Shown in pieces: positions 1-7,156 of a stretch of DNA of 9,449 nucleotides; position 1 is the first letter of the stretch, and every line of letters begins with the position of its first letter. This DNA comes from Planctomycetota bacterium (GTDB lineage: Bacteria > Planctomycetota > Planctomycetia > Pirellulales > Thermoguttaceae), in the NCBI GenBank assembly GCA_025356915.1, contig JANXQG010000011.1, positions 1 to 9,449 on the forward strand, written 5' to 3'. The notes beneath the pieces were generated by a model that worked only from the letters and a program-made list of their open reading frames with translations, searched no databases and had not been told where the DNA came from. A program made the translations under genes and the position numbers.

Positions 1-19
1 CGCAGGCAAGATGCCTACG
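1..19. repeat. REP-like short palindrome at window edge
   Basis: Bases 1-8 (CGCAGGCA) pair with 12-19 (TGCCTACG) at seven of eight positions around the 3-base loop AGA. The short stem and tiny loop match the geometry of the other palindromes in this window. Its translation AGKMPTL resembles a phrase I recall from planctomycete protein predictions. It is cut by the window edge, so it may be part of a larger element. It contains the ATG at 11, which makes that ATG a poor start for the gene that follows. Confidence 0.5.
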
Positions 20-61
20 CTATGGGAAGTCGTTGCAACTCGGTTAAGATCGGCAATCTGG

Positions 62-910
62 ATGAACTTTATCGGGGTTGGGCACAAGCTGGGCATGTTC
101 GTTACGATGGTGTTGATACTCCTTGGAACGAGTATCGCCGCTGCCGTGGAAAGTCCCGATCCTGCCGCGCCCGAACCGATTGCCGCAAGTAACGACGCAC
201 CGCTGCCTGCTCCAGTTCCCATTTCCACCCGTAACTTGGCCAAGGTACTCACCGACGGCGGCCCGTTGATGATTGCCCTGGCCGGATGTTCGCTGCTGGT
301 GATCACATTCGTCCTGGAGCGTGCGATCAATCTCCGCCGCAGTCGGGTGATTCCCAAGCCCTTCGTCACGCGACTCTTGGAGCAGATCGGTAGCGGCGAG
401 ATCGATCGTTCCCAGGCCCTGGAGCTATGCGAAAAGAACGGCAGCCCAATCGCCCAGGTCTTTGCCGGGGCAGTTCGTAAGTGGGGCCGGCCGAGCGTCG
501 AGGTCGAACAGGCAGCCATCGACAGCGGCGAACGCGCAGCCAACCATCTGCGACGCTATCTCCGCGTGTTCTATGGCGTGGCCAATGTCGGGCCGCTCCT
601 GGGATTGATGGGAACCGTGCTGGGAATGATCGAAACCTTCAACGCCATAGCCTCACACGAGGCCTTGGGCCGGGCCGAACTTCTGGCCGGCGGTATCGCC
701 AAGGCCCTGTTGAACACCGCTGGCGGACTGGCTGTGGCCATTCCCGCCTCGATTTTCTACGTCGTCTTCCTCAGCCGCGTCGATCGGCTGATCATGGATA
801 TCGATGAAGCTTCACAGGAAATCGTGAACCTGATTTCGGCCGAGGAGTTGCAAAATCGTTCTGCACGACAGAACAAAACGCGGCGACCGCCCGCGCGGGA
901 AGCCGCTTAG
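62..910 (+). CDS. MotA/TolQ/ExbB proton channel family protein
   Basis: An inner-membrane proton channel subunit of the ExbB/TolQ type, which with an ExbD/TolR partner uses proton flow to drive work across the envelope. Numbering from the ATG at 11, residues 29-47 form a signal-like hydrophobic segment. A Pro/Ala-rich stretch (about 48-75) follows, then three membrane segments near 85-105, 188-210 and 233-256. The second contains GPLLGLMGTVLGMIETF and the third NTAGGLAVAIPA, both signatures of the family. The frame is open from the window edge, but the ATG at 11 lies in a palindromic repeat. I prefer the ATG at 62, which keeps a short charged region before the hydrophobic segment; 95 is another option. 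No strong ribosome binding site decides between them. The exbD-like gene follows after 10 bases, so the two are probably co-transcribed. Family call is firm; start is uncertain. Confidence 0.88.
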   Translation: MNFIGVGHKLGMFVTMVLILLGTSIAAAVESPDPAAPEPIAASNDAPLPAPVPISTRNLAKVLTDGGPLMIALAGCSLLVITFVLERAINLRRSRVIPKPFVTRLLEQIGSGEIDRSQALELCEKNGSPIAQVFAGAVRKWGRPSVEVEQAAIDSGERAANHLRRYLRVFYGVANVGPLLGLMGTVLGMIETFNAIASHEALGRAELLAGGIAKALLNTAGGLAVAIPASIFYVVFLSRVDRLIMDIDEASQEIVNLISAEELQNRSARQNKTRRPPAREAA

Positions 911-920
911 CCGAACAGCC

Positions 921-1340
921 ATGCCGTTAAAAACACATCCCGACGAACAGCCCGTATTGAACCTGACGGCCATGCTGGATGTCATGTTCCTTTTGATCAT
1001 CTTCTTTGTCCTGAATACCAAGTTTTTGGACGATGAGCGACAGATCAATTTGCAGGTGCCACAGGTTACCGACCAGAACAAACTGGCGGGAGCCGCCCAG
1101 CAAAAAACCATCAACGTCTATCGTGACGGCTCGATCACACTGGATCAGGCATCCGTAACCTTGCCGGAACTAACCGCCCGACTGGCTTCGGCTCGGGGTC
1201 AATCGAAAACGCTGGGCGTGCTGGTGCGTGGCGACGGCCATGGCGAACTCCAGCAAGTGGCCGACGTGTTGAACGCCTGCAAACAGGCCGGCGTCAGCGA
1301 TCTGGCGGTCTCTGTACGACTCACTCCCATGCGGAAATAA
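921..1340 (+). CDS. ExbD/TolR family biopolymer transport protein
   Basis: Partner of the ExbB-like channel. Residues 1-11 are a short cytoplasmic tail. One membrane helix spans about 13-33 and carries the conserved acidic residue (Asp20, in LTAMLDVMFLLIIFFVL) that serves as the proton-binding site in this family. The periplasmic domain (about 34-139) contains the usual pattern NVYRDGSITLD near 64-74 and LGVLVRGDG near 97-105, followed by a helix and the closing strand DLAVSVRL. The length of 139 residues is normal for the family. It sits 10 bases after the exbB-like stop and one base before the next ATG, so the three genes form a tight operon. What the pair energises (TonB-like uptake, Tol-like envelope upkeep or something else) cannot be read from this protein. 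Confidence 0.92.
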   Translation: MPLKTHPDEQPVLNLTAMLDVMFLLIIFFVLNTKFLDDERQINLQVPQVTDQNKLAGAAQQKTINVYRDGSITLDQASVTLPELTARLASARGQSKTLGVLVRGDGHGELQQVADVLNACKQAGVSDLAVSVRLTPMRK

Positions 1341-1341
1341 C

Positions 1342-3144
1342 ATGGGAGCGTTGGGAATCGACCACCTGTGGCCCCTCCTGAACAGCCTTGACAGGTACAT
1401 GCTTTTCCTGCTGGTCGGCGCAATCGCTTTTTCGATTACGCTGGTCGTACTTCTCTGGACTCGCTGGGGACACATTCACTCGCTCGAGAAATGCATACTA
1501 CTGTCGTTTCTTGCCCATGCCTTGCTGACCGGTTATGCCGCAACCGTACAGATTGCCAGCTTCCACCCGGCCCCGCGGGAACAGTTCGTCCGTATTGCGC
1601 TGATTGACGGCCCGCCAGGCGCAGAGCATGGCCAGACCGCCGGATCCGATCCCATGGCCAGCCCAGCAACTGCGAAAAACCCTCCGCTGGCAGCAATTCC
1701 AGCGAACCAAGATCGAGCCGCAGTGAAGAAGGGCGTCGATCTATCCGCATCCAAGAAGCCGCCGGTTGTGGAAACTGCTGCGAGGCCGCAAGCGGCCACA
1801 CAAGCACTGAAGCAATTGGCGATCACGGCTTCCGCAGCTTCCGGATGGCAGGTGGCCGAAGCGGCAGGGAAGTATTTGCGGGACTTCAGCACGGCCCATA
1901 CCGCCGAACTGAATAAGGTAGTTATAACGCTGACTTCCGCGCCGCCCGCCCCAGCCGCGATGCCAACTCCGACAAACGAAGCGAAGACTACCGCATCGCC
2001 AGTGCCAGCAAATGCCTTCGGCGGTGCCGCCGTCATGGCTGCGGAATCGACCTTGCCTGTTGGGTCAAGGCCGATGCCGGAGACGTATAAGCTCCGTGTG
2101 ACGGGCGATCACGTCGGCGCGGCCCTGGCGGGTGGTGGCAGCAAGGAAACCGAGGCCGCCGTTCTGGCCGCCCTCCAATGGCTGGCCGCGAATCAAAGCG
2201 AAGATGGCCGCTGGGAAGCCCGCCGCAACGGGGCTGGCCGCGAGACCACACCTGATGGCCGAAGCCGCCCCAACGCCGGAGCCGACGCCGATACCGGCAT
2301 GACCGGCCTAGCCCTGCTGGCAATGCTCGGTGCCGGCAATACGCACCTCCGTGGCACTTATCCAGAAAATGTCCGACGCGGTCTGAATTTTCTCATGCAA
2401 TCCCAGGATGCCCAAGGCTGCCTGTCAGGCTCAGCCGATCACTATGCCGCCATGTACTGCCATGCGATTGCCACCTTTGCCTTGGGCGAGGCTTACGGCA
2501 TGACGGGCGAACGACGTCTGGAGCAGCCGCTTCGTCGGGCCATTAATTACACGATCGCCGCCCAAGATCCTTATGGCGGCGGCTGGCGTTACAAGCCTCA
2601 CGACGCCGGCGACACGAGCCAACTCGGCTGGCAGTTCATGGCCCTAAGGAGTGCCGAGATGGCGGGAATCCCCATGCCGGAGACAACGCGACAAGGCATC
2701 ATCCGTTACTTGCAATCGGTAGCATCCCACGGCAACGGTGGCCTGGCATCCTATCGGCCGCTGGAACCCCCCAACCGCACGATGACCGCCGAGGCGATGC
2801 TCTGCTGGCAGTTTCTCGGCCTATCCCGCGAACATCCAGCCTGCGACGAGGCGGCTAGCTACTTGCTGAGTGCCCCGCCGGGCGTTGGGCGAACCAACTT
2901 TTATTACTGGTACTATGGCACGCTCGTCATGCACCACTTTCAGGGCGATGGTTGGCAGCGGTGGAACACGGCAGTTGCCACCCAGTTGGTGGGCCTGCAA
3001 AATAAAGAGGGCCCACTGGCCGGCTCCTGGGACCCCGATTCCGTCTGGGGCGGCTATGGCGGCCGAATCTACAGCACAGCCCTTGGGGCAATGTGTCTGG
3101 AGGTCTACTACCGGTTCTTGCCGGTGTATGGAAAGCGAGGCTAA
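1342..3144 (+). CDS. Membrane-anchored prenyltransferase/squalene-cyclase-repeat protein
   Basis: Function unknown; fold recognisable. Two hydrophobic segments (about 20-40 and 50-71) anchor the N-terminus. A long Ala/Pro/Thr-rich stretch (about 75-245) looks like a flexible spacer. The C-terminal half (about 265-595) is a repeated alpha/alpha barrel of the squalene-cyclase/prenyltransferase type, with repeat cores QSEDGRWE (285-292), QDPYGGGWRY (408-417), HGNGGLASY (463-471) and QNKEGPLAGSWDP (553-565). I do not see the DxDD acid motif of true squalene-hopene cyclases; the nearest stretch is GADADTGMT (313-321). Cyclase activity is therefore not supported. The gene starts one base after the exbD-like stop, implying translational coupling. 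A long linker on a membrane anchor beside ExbB/ExbD is reminiscent of TonB-like layout, but no TonB C-terminal domain is visible; a periplasmic ligand- or polymer-binding role is a guess. Confidence 0.85.
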   Translation: MGALGIDHLWPLLNSLDRYMLFLLVGAIAFSITLVVLLWTRWGHIHSLEKCILLSFLAHALLTGYAATVQIASFHPAPREQFVRIALIDGPPGAEHGQTAGSDPMASPATAKNPPLAAIPANQDRAAVKKGVDLSASKKPPVVETAARPQAATQALKQLAITASAASGWQVAEAAGKYLRDFSTAHTAELNKVVITLTSAPPAPAAMPTPTNEAKTTASPVPANAFGGAAVMAAESTLPVGSRPMPETYKLRVTGDHVGAALAGGGSKETEAAVLAALQWLAANQSEDGRWEARRNGAGRETTPDGRSRPNAGADADTGMTGLALLAMLGAGNTHLRGTYPENVRRGLNFLMQSQDAQGCLSGSADHYAAMYCHAIATFALGEAYGMTGERRLEQPLRRAINYTIAAQDPYGGGWRYKPHDAGDTSQLGWQFMALRSAEMAGIPMPETTRQGIIRYLQSVASHGNGGLASYRPLEPPNRTMTAEAMLCWQFLGLSREHPACDEAASYLLSAPPGVGRTNFYYWYYGTLVMHHFQGDGWQRWNTAVATQLVGLQNKEGPLAGSWDPDSVWGGYGGRIYSTALGAMCLEVYYRFLPVYGKRG

Positions 3145-3172
3145 GCAAAATTCGCAGTTTTCCTAGGCCCCC

Positions 3173-3200
3173 TTGCGGAACCTCCCCCGCATGGTATAAA
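3173..3200 (+). promoter_or_regulatory. Candidate promoter for tRNA-Glu and hemH
   Basis: TATAAA at 3195-3200, a near-consensus -10 box, lies in an AT-rich patch (TATAAAATTTT) that stands out from the GC-rich surroundings. A weak -35 candidate TTGCGG lies at 3173-3178, 16 bases upstream. Transcription would begin near 3207, about 50 bases before the tRNA, in the 112-base gap after the preceding gene. The -35 matches consensus at only three positions, so this is a modest call. Confidence 0.38.
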
Positions 3201-3256
3201 ATTTTCACTACGATTGATCTGTCGTCTTTTCGGCCGCCTAGAGTTAGGTTCAACGC

Positions 3257-3330
3257 GGCCCCGTCGTCTAACCAGGTTAGGACACGGCCCTTTCAAGGCC
3301 GGAACACAGGTTCAAATCCCGTCGGGGTCA
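3257..3330 (+). tRNA. tRNA-Glu (anticodon UUC)
   Basis: A full cloverleaf can be drawn. The acceptor stem is GGCCCCG (3257-3263) with CGGGGTC (3323-3329), containing one G-T pair, with discriminator A at 3330. The anticodon stem CGGCC/GGCCG is perfect around the loop CTTTCAA (3290-3296), placing anticodon TTC at 3292-3294. The T loop is TTCAAAT. CCA is not encoded. The T stem ACAGG/CCCGT contains an A-C mismatch at its middle pair, where most bacterial tRNA-Glu genes have a G-C pair. A short T run (CTTTTT, 3331-3336) follows, then hemH 26 bases after the tRNA end, so both may share a transcript. Confidence 0.93.
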
Positions 3331-3355
3331 CTTTTTAGGTGAAGGATAGAGGTCC

Positions 3356-4450
3356 ATGGCTGCCCCCCCTTTCCAACCAACACCTTTCCCCTCTACCGGC
3401 CAGGGTCTCTCCTCGGCCTACGATGCCCTCCTCATCGTCTCTTTCGGTGGCCCGGAAGGTTCCGAGGACGTTTTACCGTTTCTGGAGAACGTGACCCGCG
3501 GGCGGAATATTCCCCGCGATCGATTGCTGAAAGTTGCCGAGCACTACGAGCGGTTCGGCGGAGTCAGTCCGCTGAATGCGGAGATCCGTGCCCTGCTGGC
3601 CAAACTGGTGCAAGAGCTGAATGTCCAGGGGCCGCACCTGCCCATCTACTGGGGAAACCGAAATTGGCACCCCATGCTGACCGACGTCGTGCAACAGATG
3701 GCCGACGACGGCATCAAGCACGCCTTGGCCTTCGTGACCTCGGCCTTCGGTTCCTATTCGGGCTGTCGGCAGTATCGCGAGGATATCGTACGTGCCCGAC
3801 AGGAAGTCGGTGCTAATGCCCCGCAAATCGACGTGATTCGCCGCTTCTACAACCACCCGGGTTTCATCGAGTCCGTGGTAGATCAAGTTCGTGCCGTGCT
3901 GGGCGAACTGACCGAAGACCGTGCGAGAAAGGCACCGCTGATCTTCACGGCCCACAGTATTCCGATTGCCATGGCAGCGTCGGGACCGTATGAAAAACAA
4001 CTGCATGAGGCTTGCCGGCTGGTGGCCGAAGCGGTTCCGCACTTGAACTGGCAATTGGCTTTCCAGAGCCGTAGCGGTCATCCGTCGCAGCCCTGGCTGG
4101 AGCCCGACGTGGGATCGACCGTGCGGGAAATTGCCGCTGCGGGCGACGTTTCCGACATTGTGGTCGTCCCGCTCGGGTTCTTGCACGAGCATATCGAAGT
4201 AATCTTCGATCTCGACGTCGAGCTTCGCGAGCTGTGCGAGTGCCTGGGTCTCACAATGCTTCGTGCGGAGACACCGGGGCTGCATCCGCGGTTTGTGCAG
4301 ATGATTCGGGATTTGGTGATCGAGCGGACGAGTCCTGGCAGCCCGCGACTGGCACTAGGTTCCCATGGCCCGCCGCCCGATGGGTCATCACCGCTTGAAT
4401 GTCGCGAAGGGTGCTGCCGGAGCGAGAAAGCAACAGGTATTGGCCGATAG
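3356..4450 (+). CDS. hemH: Ferrochelatase, coproporphyrin/actinobacterial type, with likely [2Fe-2S] site
   Basis: Inserts ferrous iron into a porphyrin in the last steps of heme synthesis. The sequence LLIVSFGGPEG (25-35), FLENVTRGR (42-50), FGGVSPLNA (67-75), GNRNWHPML (100-108) and QSRSGHPSQPWLEPDV (237-252) follows the actinobacterial ferrochelatase pattern. Those enzymes act on coproporphyrin III (CpfC branch). The catalytic pair is His200 in FTAHSIP and Glu281 in HEHIEVIFDLD. Cys137 in YSGC plus Cys349, Cys353 and Cys354 in the C-terminal ECREGCC match the arrangement of cluster-bearing ferrochelatases, so a [2Fe-2S] centre is likely; its ligand assignment is inference. The first 20 residues are a low-complexity lead. 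AGAGG at 3348-3352 supports the ATG at 3356. The last few codons overlap, on the other strand, the end of a transposase relic, so the extreme C-terminus could have been altered. Confidence 0.94.
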   Translation: MAAPPFQPTPFPSTGQGLSSAYDALLIVSFGGPEGSEDVLPFLENVTRGRNIPRDRLLKVAEHYERFGGVSPLNAEIRALLAKLVQELNVQGPHLPIYWGNRNWHPMLTDVVQQMADDGIKHALAFVTSAFGSYSGCRQYREDIVRARQEVGANAPQIDVIRRFYNHPGFIESVVDQVRAVLGELTEDRARKAPLIFTAHSIPIAMAASGPYEKQLHEACRLVAEAVPHLNWQLAFQSRSGHPSQPWLEPDVGSTVREIAAAGDVSDIVVVPLGFLHEHIEVIFDLDVELRELCECLGLTMLRAETPGLHPRFVQMIRDLVIERTSPGSPRLALGSHGPPPDGSSPLECREGCCRSEKATGIGR

Positions 4451-4626
4451 GTCACGAATTCTTGGGCCTTGGTCGCCACAACGTAGCCCCCATAGCTGCT
4501 CCAAGAATAGGCTTTCAGTGGCTCAAGCCTTTGCTGACCGCTCATCCGCCGACAGGCGAAGATCTCACCTGATTAAGATGGATGATAGACAGCGTCAGGA
4601 ATATCGATGCGTGGTGGACGGGGCAT
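4441..4626 (-). pseudogene. Relic of a Y1/REP-associated tyrosine transposase (RAYT), internally deleted
   Basis: On the minus strand an ATG at 4626-4624 opens MPRPPRIDIPDAVYH, the typical N-terminus of the IS200-like Y1 transposase family found with REP repeats. The frame stops three codons later (TAA after HPS). About 20 codons further, in the same frame, RLEPLKAYSWSSYGGYV followed by EFVTY matches the C-terminal WSSY region of the same family. The central part, which should hold the HUH motif and catalytic tyrosine (of the order of 100 residues or more), is absent. The gene is therefore dead: a head and a tail joined by a deletion. It lies tail to tail with hemH and ends at about the hemH stop, and it lies about 220 bases from repeat copy 1. 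The recognition is from recalled family patterns. Confidence 0.68.
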
Positions 4627-4848
4627 GGCTAAACATTACCATCGCTGATGTTTCTGGTCTGACCCGAATGGCACCGCTCGGCCAACGGTTCCTTTAGCGC
4701 ACATCGTGTCCGCAAAGCCGGACGGGACTTGCGCGATTTCCATTTTGTGATGCCGGGACTCGTCTTAAATTGCCCAGCCTCCACCTTCCCTCATTATACG
4801 GCTTTCGCACAAATCGCCGCAATACCGGCAAACCGGCGTCTCGCCACT
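4627..4848. other. Intergenic stretch, nothing coding recognised
   Basis: About 220 bases between the transposase relic and repeat copy 1. I see no convincing gene. A short open frame on the + strand crossing 4365-4697 runs antisense to the relic and has no family resemblance. Small self-complementary stretches exist (GTCCG/CGGAC around 4708-4723; CCGG repeats near 4825-4838), but they are too short to call. It may be decayed flanking sequence of the former transposase. Confidence 0.5.
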
Positions 4849-4962
4849 TAGGACCGGCGAATCAATAAGTGTCGGGTTTTCGGAACGTACTCATCTCGCT
4901 CCGCGAGATGGAATGCATCTCGCGGAGCGAGATGAGTACAGTTATTGATTCGCCGGTCCTTA
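4849..4962 (+). repeat. Nested palindromic element, copy 1 (A end left, B end right)
   Basis: A 114-bp element. Outer arms 4850-4868 and 4942-4960 are perfectly complementary over 19 bp and extend to 23 bp with one mismatch. The left (A) end reads TAGGACCGGCG then AATCAATAAGTGTCGG; the right (B) end, read inward, starts TAAGGACCGGCG. The core has perfectly complementary 24-bp arms at 4887-4910 and 4916-4939 around a 5-base spacer. Each arm is itself a hairpin: CATCTCGC-TCC-GCGAGATG (4892-4910) and CATCTCGC-GGA-GCGAGATG (4916-4934). The B edge supplies the TAA stop of the minus-strand lipase-like gene. Copy 2 at 7958-8073 shares the ends but not the core. Non-autonomous REP/BIME- or MITE-like; the mobilising enzyme is unknown. 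Confidence 0.93.
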
Positions 4963-6888
4963 CCGCACCATCGATGGCGGCAGGAGTTTCAGCCCAACCA
5001 CCGGATGCCCGCGAAGTTGATCGAGGTGTTCCTGCAAGATCCGGCGAACTTCCATCACGGCCAGCGGATGGCAATGCACCGTCGTGTGATCGGCCGGCAC
5101 AATCACGGCCGGTTCGGCGTCCGGTGAACGGGCACTCTCGAAGCTCACCACACCATCGGTGTGATCGCCCAGCGGTTGTAGCCACCAAGACCGCGGAATC
5201 TCACCGATGATGTTGTTGTACTTCACCCACGGCATTCGCTGGCCAGCCTGCATGACGGGTAGGATCGGCGACTTGGGCGACAACGCATCGACGCTGTTCT
5301 CGATCTTCAAGAGCGATTCCGGAAAGAGCAGATCGGGGTTATCGCGGAAAATCTGTTGCTGCGCGTTGACGATCGTTGCGGGCAGTTGAATCAGCTTGCC
5401 CAGCAGGTACTGCGTCGTCTGATTCGAGAAGGTGCTGCCAGCATGGGGCGTGGCGATGGTCACCACGCGGCGGATCGACGGATTGGGGTGGAAATGAAAC
5501 ATCTCGCCGAGCTTCTGCCGCACCTCGGGATCGGCCTTGACCTGCTCCCAGGGAATCCGGCTTGCCAATTTCCAATAGTCCGGCCCACTCTCCTGGGTTT
5601 GTAACCGCGCGACGAGCCCGCCCATGCTATGGCCCACCAGCACCATCTGGTCCAAGGCCGGTTCGCGATGTTGCGGGTCAAGCGATTGCCGCATCTCGGC
5701 CAAGTCTCGGCGTAACTGGGCCGCGCTGACCCAGAAAGGCTGGCCGGTCGGATAAAGATAGAACCAGAACTGGTAATGTCGGCGAATGTCGGCCGAGCTT
5801 CGCAGGTCATTGAACATCTCCATCCACGTCATCGGGCTCGACCATAGGCCGTGGATGAAAACGACCGGAATCTTGCCCTGCTCGTAGGGCTGCACCATAT
5901 ACAACCCTTTGACCATCGTTTGGGAATCGCTGCGCGGGATCAGCAAGCGTTCCGGCTCCAACAGGCCGACGGTGGCCAGCGACTCCATGGGCACCTTGGA
6001 GAGGAAGTAGGCCAGCGGAGTTGTCAAGTCGCTTTCCAGCGGCACTTGGAGACGTCCCACGCGGGTGTCGTTGATCTCCAATGGGTCGCAGAGTTCCAAA
6101 AGACCTTGATTGCGGCCCGCATGGTTCGGTTCTTTGACGGGCCGCAAGAAAGCAGTGACGGGGAAGCTTAGATCCGGCGGATAATAGCGCGCCGCTTCCG
6201 GCTCGTTCTTGTAACTGCGGCGGACGACGATCAGCGGTACGCCCAGCCCGTGGTTTTGGTACTGATTTTTGAGTCCCTTCATTTCGTAGTCGGAAACGAA
6301 TTTGAAATGATCAAAGTCGTCCGGCTGCCAAACGCCGCCGCGGAGCACGCAGTTGATATCCCATGTGCCGGCGGCCGTGTGAATGGTCTTCGTCGTGCCC
6401 GGCCGCAGTTCACCGCGAGTGCATCCCAGCCGCAAGGCCGATTCCAGAGCACTGTTATAAAGGTCGCAAGCGCCGCGGAACTGGGGATCGTAGCAATTGC
6501 GCGTCGCCGCCAGCCGATCGTCGAACAGAAACGCGTAGGCATGCAGCACGGCCGCCCCATAGAGGTCCAGTGCCTTGGCCTGGTCCTGTTTCTCGATCTT
6601 ACGGGCCGAGAGGTAGGCCAGTTCCGACATTGCATAAACCTTATCGGCCGATGGCTCCTCGTCGGTGATGCGTTGCAGGCTCTCCAGGAGTGTTCGCGAG
6701 TCGCCTTTCAGCGCGTCGGTCAGATTATAGACCCGCAGGAGTTGCACCGTCCGCGGTGTCGGCTGCGGCCCGCTCCACGAGGTCAGTTGCAATTCATCGC
6801 CGAGCGGATTGCGGGGAACACTGCGGAGCGTGACCCATGGCTGCGACGCACAACCAGAGAAGGTTGTGGCTACCAGACAGAGGATCAT
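4960..6888 (-). CDS. Alpha/beta-hydrolase (lipase-like) lipoprotein
   Basis: A probable esterase/lipase held at the envelope. The open frame runs back to 7176, but its first 70 or so codons cross palindromic repeats (HTSPKRKRG, SLARRASVSL), so the true start is later. The ATG at 6888 opens MILCLVATTFSGCASQ, with lipobox FSGC (Cys at residue 13). This signal is short and lacks a charged lead, so an upstream non-ATG start or a start damaged by the repeat is possible. Counting from 6888, an all-helical/mixed N-terminal part (about 20-335) precedes the hydrolase domain. That domain has oxyanion motif VFIHGLWSSPMTW (343-355), nucleophile elbow GHSMGG with Ser421, probable acid Asp578 (DHTDG) and probable His605 (TTVHCHP). 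The substrate is unknown. The stop codon is shared with the edge of repeat copy 1, so the last residues may be altered. Confidence 0.85.
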   Translation of the reverse strand: MILCLVATTFSGCASQPWVTLRSVPRNPLGDELQLTSWSGPQPTPRTVQLLRVYNLTDALKGDSRTLLESLQRITDEEPSADKVYAMSELAYLSARKIEKQDQAKALDLYGAAVLHAYAFLFDDRLAATRNCYDPQFRGACDLYNSALESALRLGCTRGELRPGTTKTIHTAAGTWDINCVLRGGVWQPDDFDHFKFVSDYEMKGLKNQYQNHGLGVPLIVVRRSYKNEPEAARYYPPDLSFPVTAFLRPVKEPNHAGRNQGLLELCDPLEINDTRVGRLQVPLESDLTTPLAYFLSKVPMESLATVGLLEPERLLIPRSDSQTMVKGLYMVQPYEQGKIPVVFIHGLWSSPMTWMEMFNDLRSSADIRRHYQFWFYLYPTGQPFWVSAAQLRRDLAEMRQSLDPQHREPALDQMVLVGHSMGGLVARLQTQESGPDYWKLASRIPWEQVKADPEVRQKLGEMFHFHPNPSIRRVVTIATPHAGSTFSNQTTQYLLGKLIQLPATIVNAQQQIFRDNPDLLFPESLLKIENSVDALSPKSPILPVMQAGQRMPWVKYNNIIGEIPRSWWLQPLGDHTDGVVSFESARSPDAEPAVIVPADHTTVHCHPLAVMEVRRILQEHLDQLRGHPVVGLKLLPPSMVR

Positions 6889-6985
6889 TGCCAGATGCAG
6901 ATCGAAGCGGTAACGGGTGCGTATGCCAAAATCCTGTGACAGGCCGGTGCCACAGGCTTCCAGCCCGTGGAATGTATACTGCTCC

Positions 6986-7082
6986 CGGTTGAGACTGACA
7001 CTAGCCCGACGCGCGAGCGAGGTTGCTAAGTCGTTGCCTCGCTTGCGCTTCGGGCTGGTATGGATTGGGACAATCTCAACCG
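6986..7082. repeat. Nested palindromic element, third type (TSPKRKRG/SLARRAS)
   Basis: About 97 bp. Outer arms CGGTTGAGACTG (6986-6997) and CAATCTCAACCG (7071-7082) pair with one mismatch. Inner 20-base arms 7003-7022 and 7037-7056 pair at 18 of 20 positions around a 14-base spacer. The core is bounded by CTAGCCCG and CGGGCTGG. Translated on the minus strand it gives HTSPKRKRG and SLARRASVSL, phrases I recall as very frequent in planctomycete protein predictions, where they usually mark a repeat rather than a domain. It lies just upstream of the lipase-like gene and inflates that gene's open frame. Confidence 0.82.
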
Positions 7083-7103
7083 CGGACAGTATAATACGGG
7101 TAG

Positions 7104-7156
7104 GACGCCCGTGCCACTTTCCCGGGCGGGAAAGCAGTTGGGCATGGCGGGTCGTC
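7104..7156. repeat. Imperfect inverted repeat with central hairpin
   Basis: A perfect 7-bp stem CTTTCCC/GGGAAAG (7117-7123, 7128-7134) with loop GGGC. Around it, GACGCCCGTGCC (7104-7115) and the complement of GGCATGGCGGGTCGTC (7141-7156) match only with small gaps. It has the same nested style as its neighbours but is weaker. On the minus strand it encodes PGKWHGRPTR, again a phrase I associate with planctomycete repeats. A decayed member of another repeat class is the best reading. Confidence 0.5.

Noticed and set aside
11..61. ATG at 11 as start of the exbB-like gene
   Set aside because: It lies in a REP-like palindrome and adds residues with no family resemblance ahead of the signal-like segment; 62 or 95 is more plausible.
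3473..4285. 270-residue minus-strand open frame inside hemH
   Set aside because: Exact antisense shadow of a well-supported ferrochelatase; no family motif.
4078..4545. 155-residue minus-strand open frame
   Set aside because: Only its first 35 residues or so are meaningful, as the tail of the RAYT relic. The rest is antisense to hemH with no recognisable sequence.
4869..5210. Open frames on both strands translating copy 1 (e.g. LISLREM...SRSEMST)
   Set aside because: They read the same palindrome in both directions, which explains why both strands look alike. They continue into antisense of the lipase gene.
6250..6939. 229-residue + strand open frame
   Set aside because: Antisense to the lipase-like gene, which has clear catalytic motifs; the shadow has none.
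7090..7095. Perfect TATAAT on the + strand
   Set aside because: No + strand gene follows, and the best -35 candidate is 19 bases away and weak. It also lies between repeat elements, so chance is likely.
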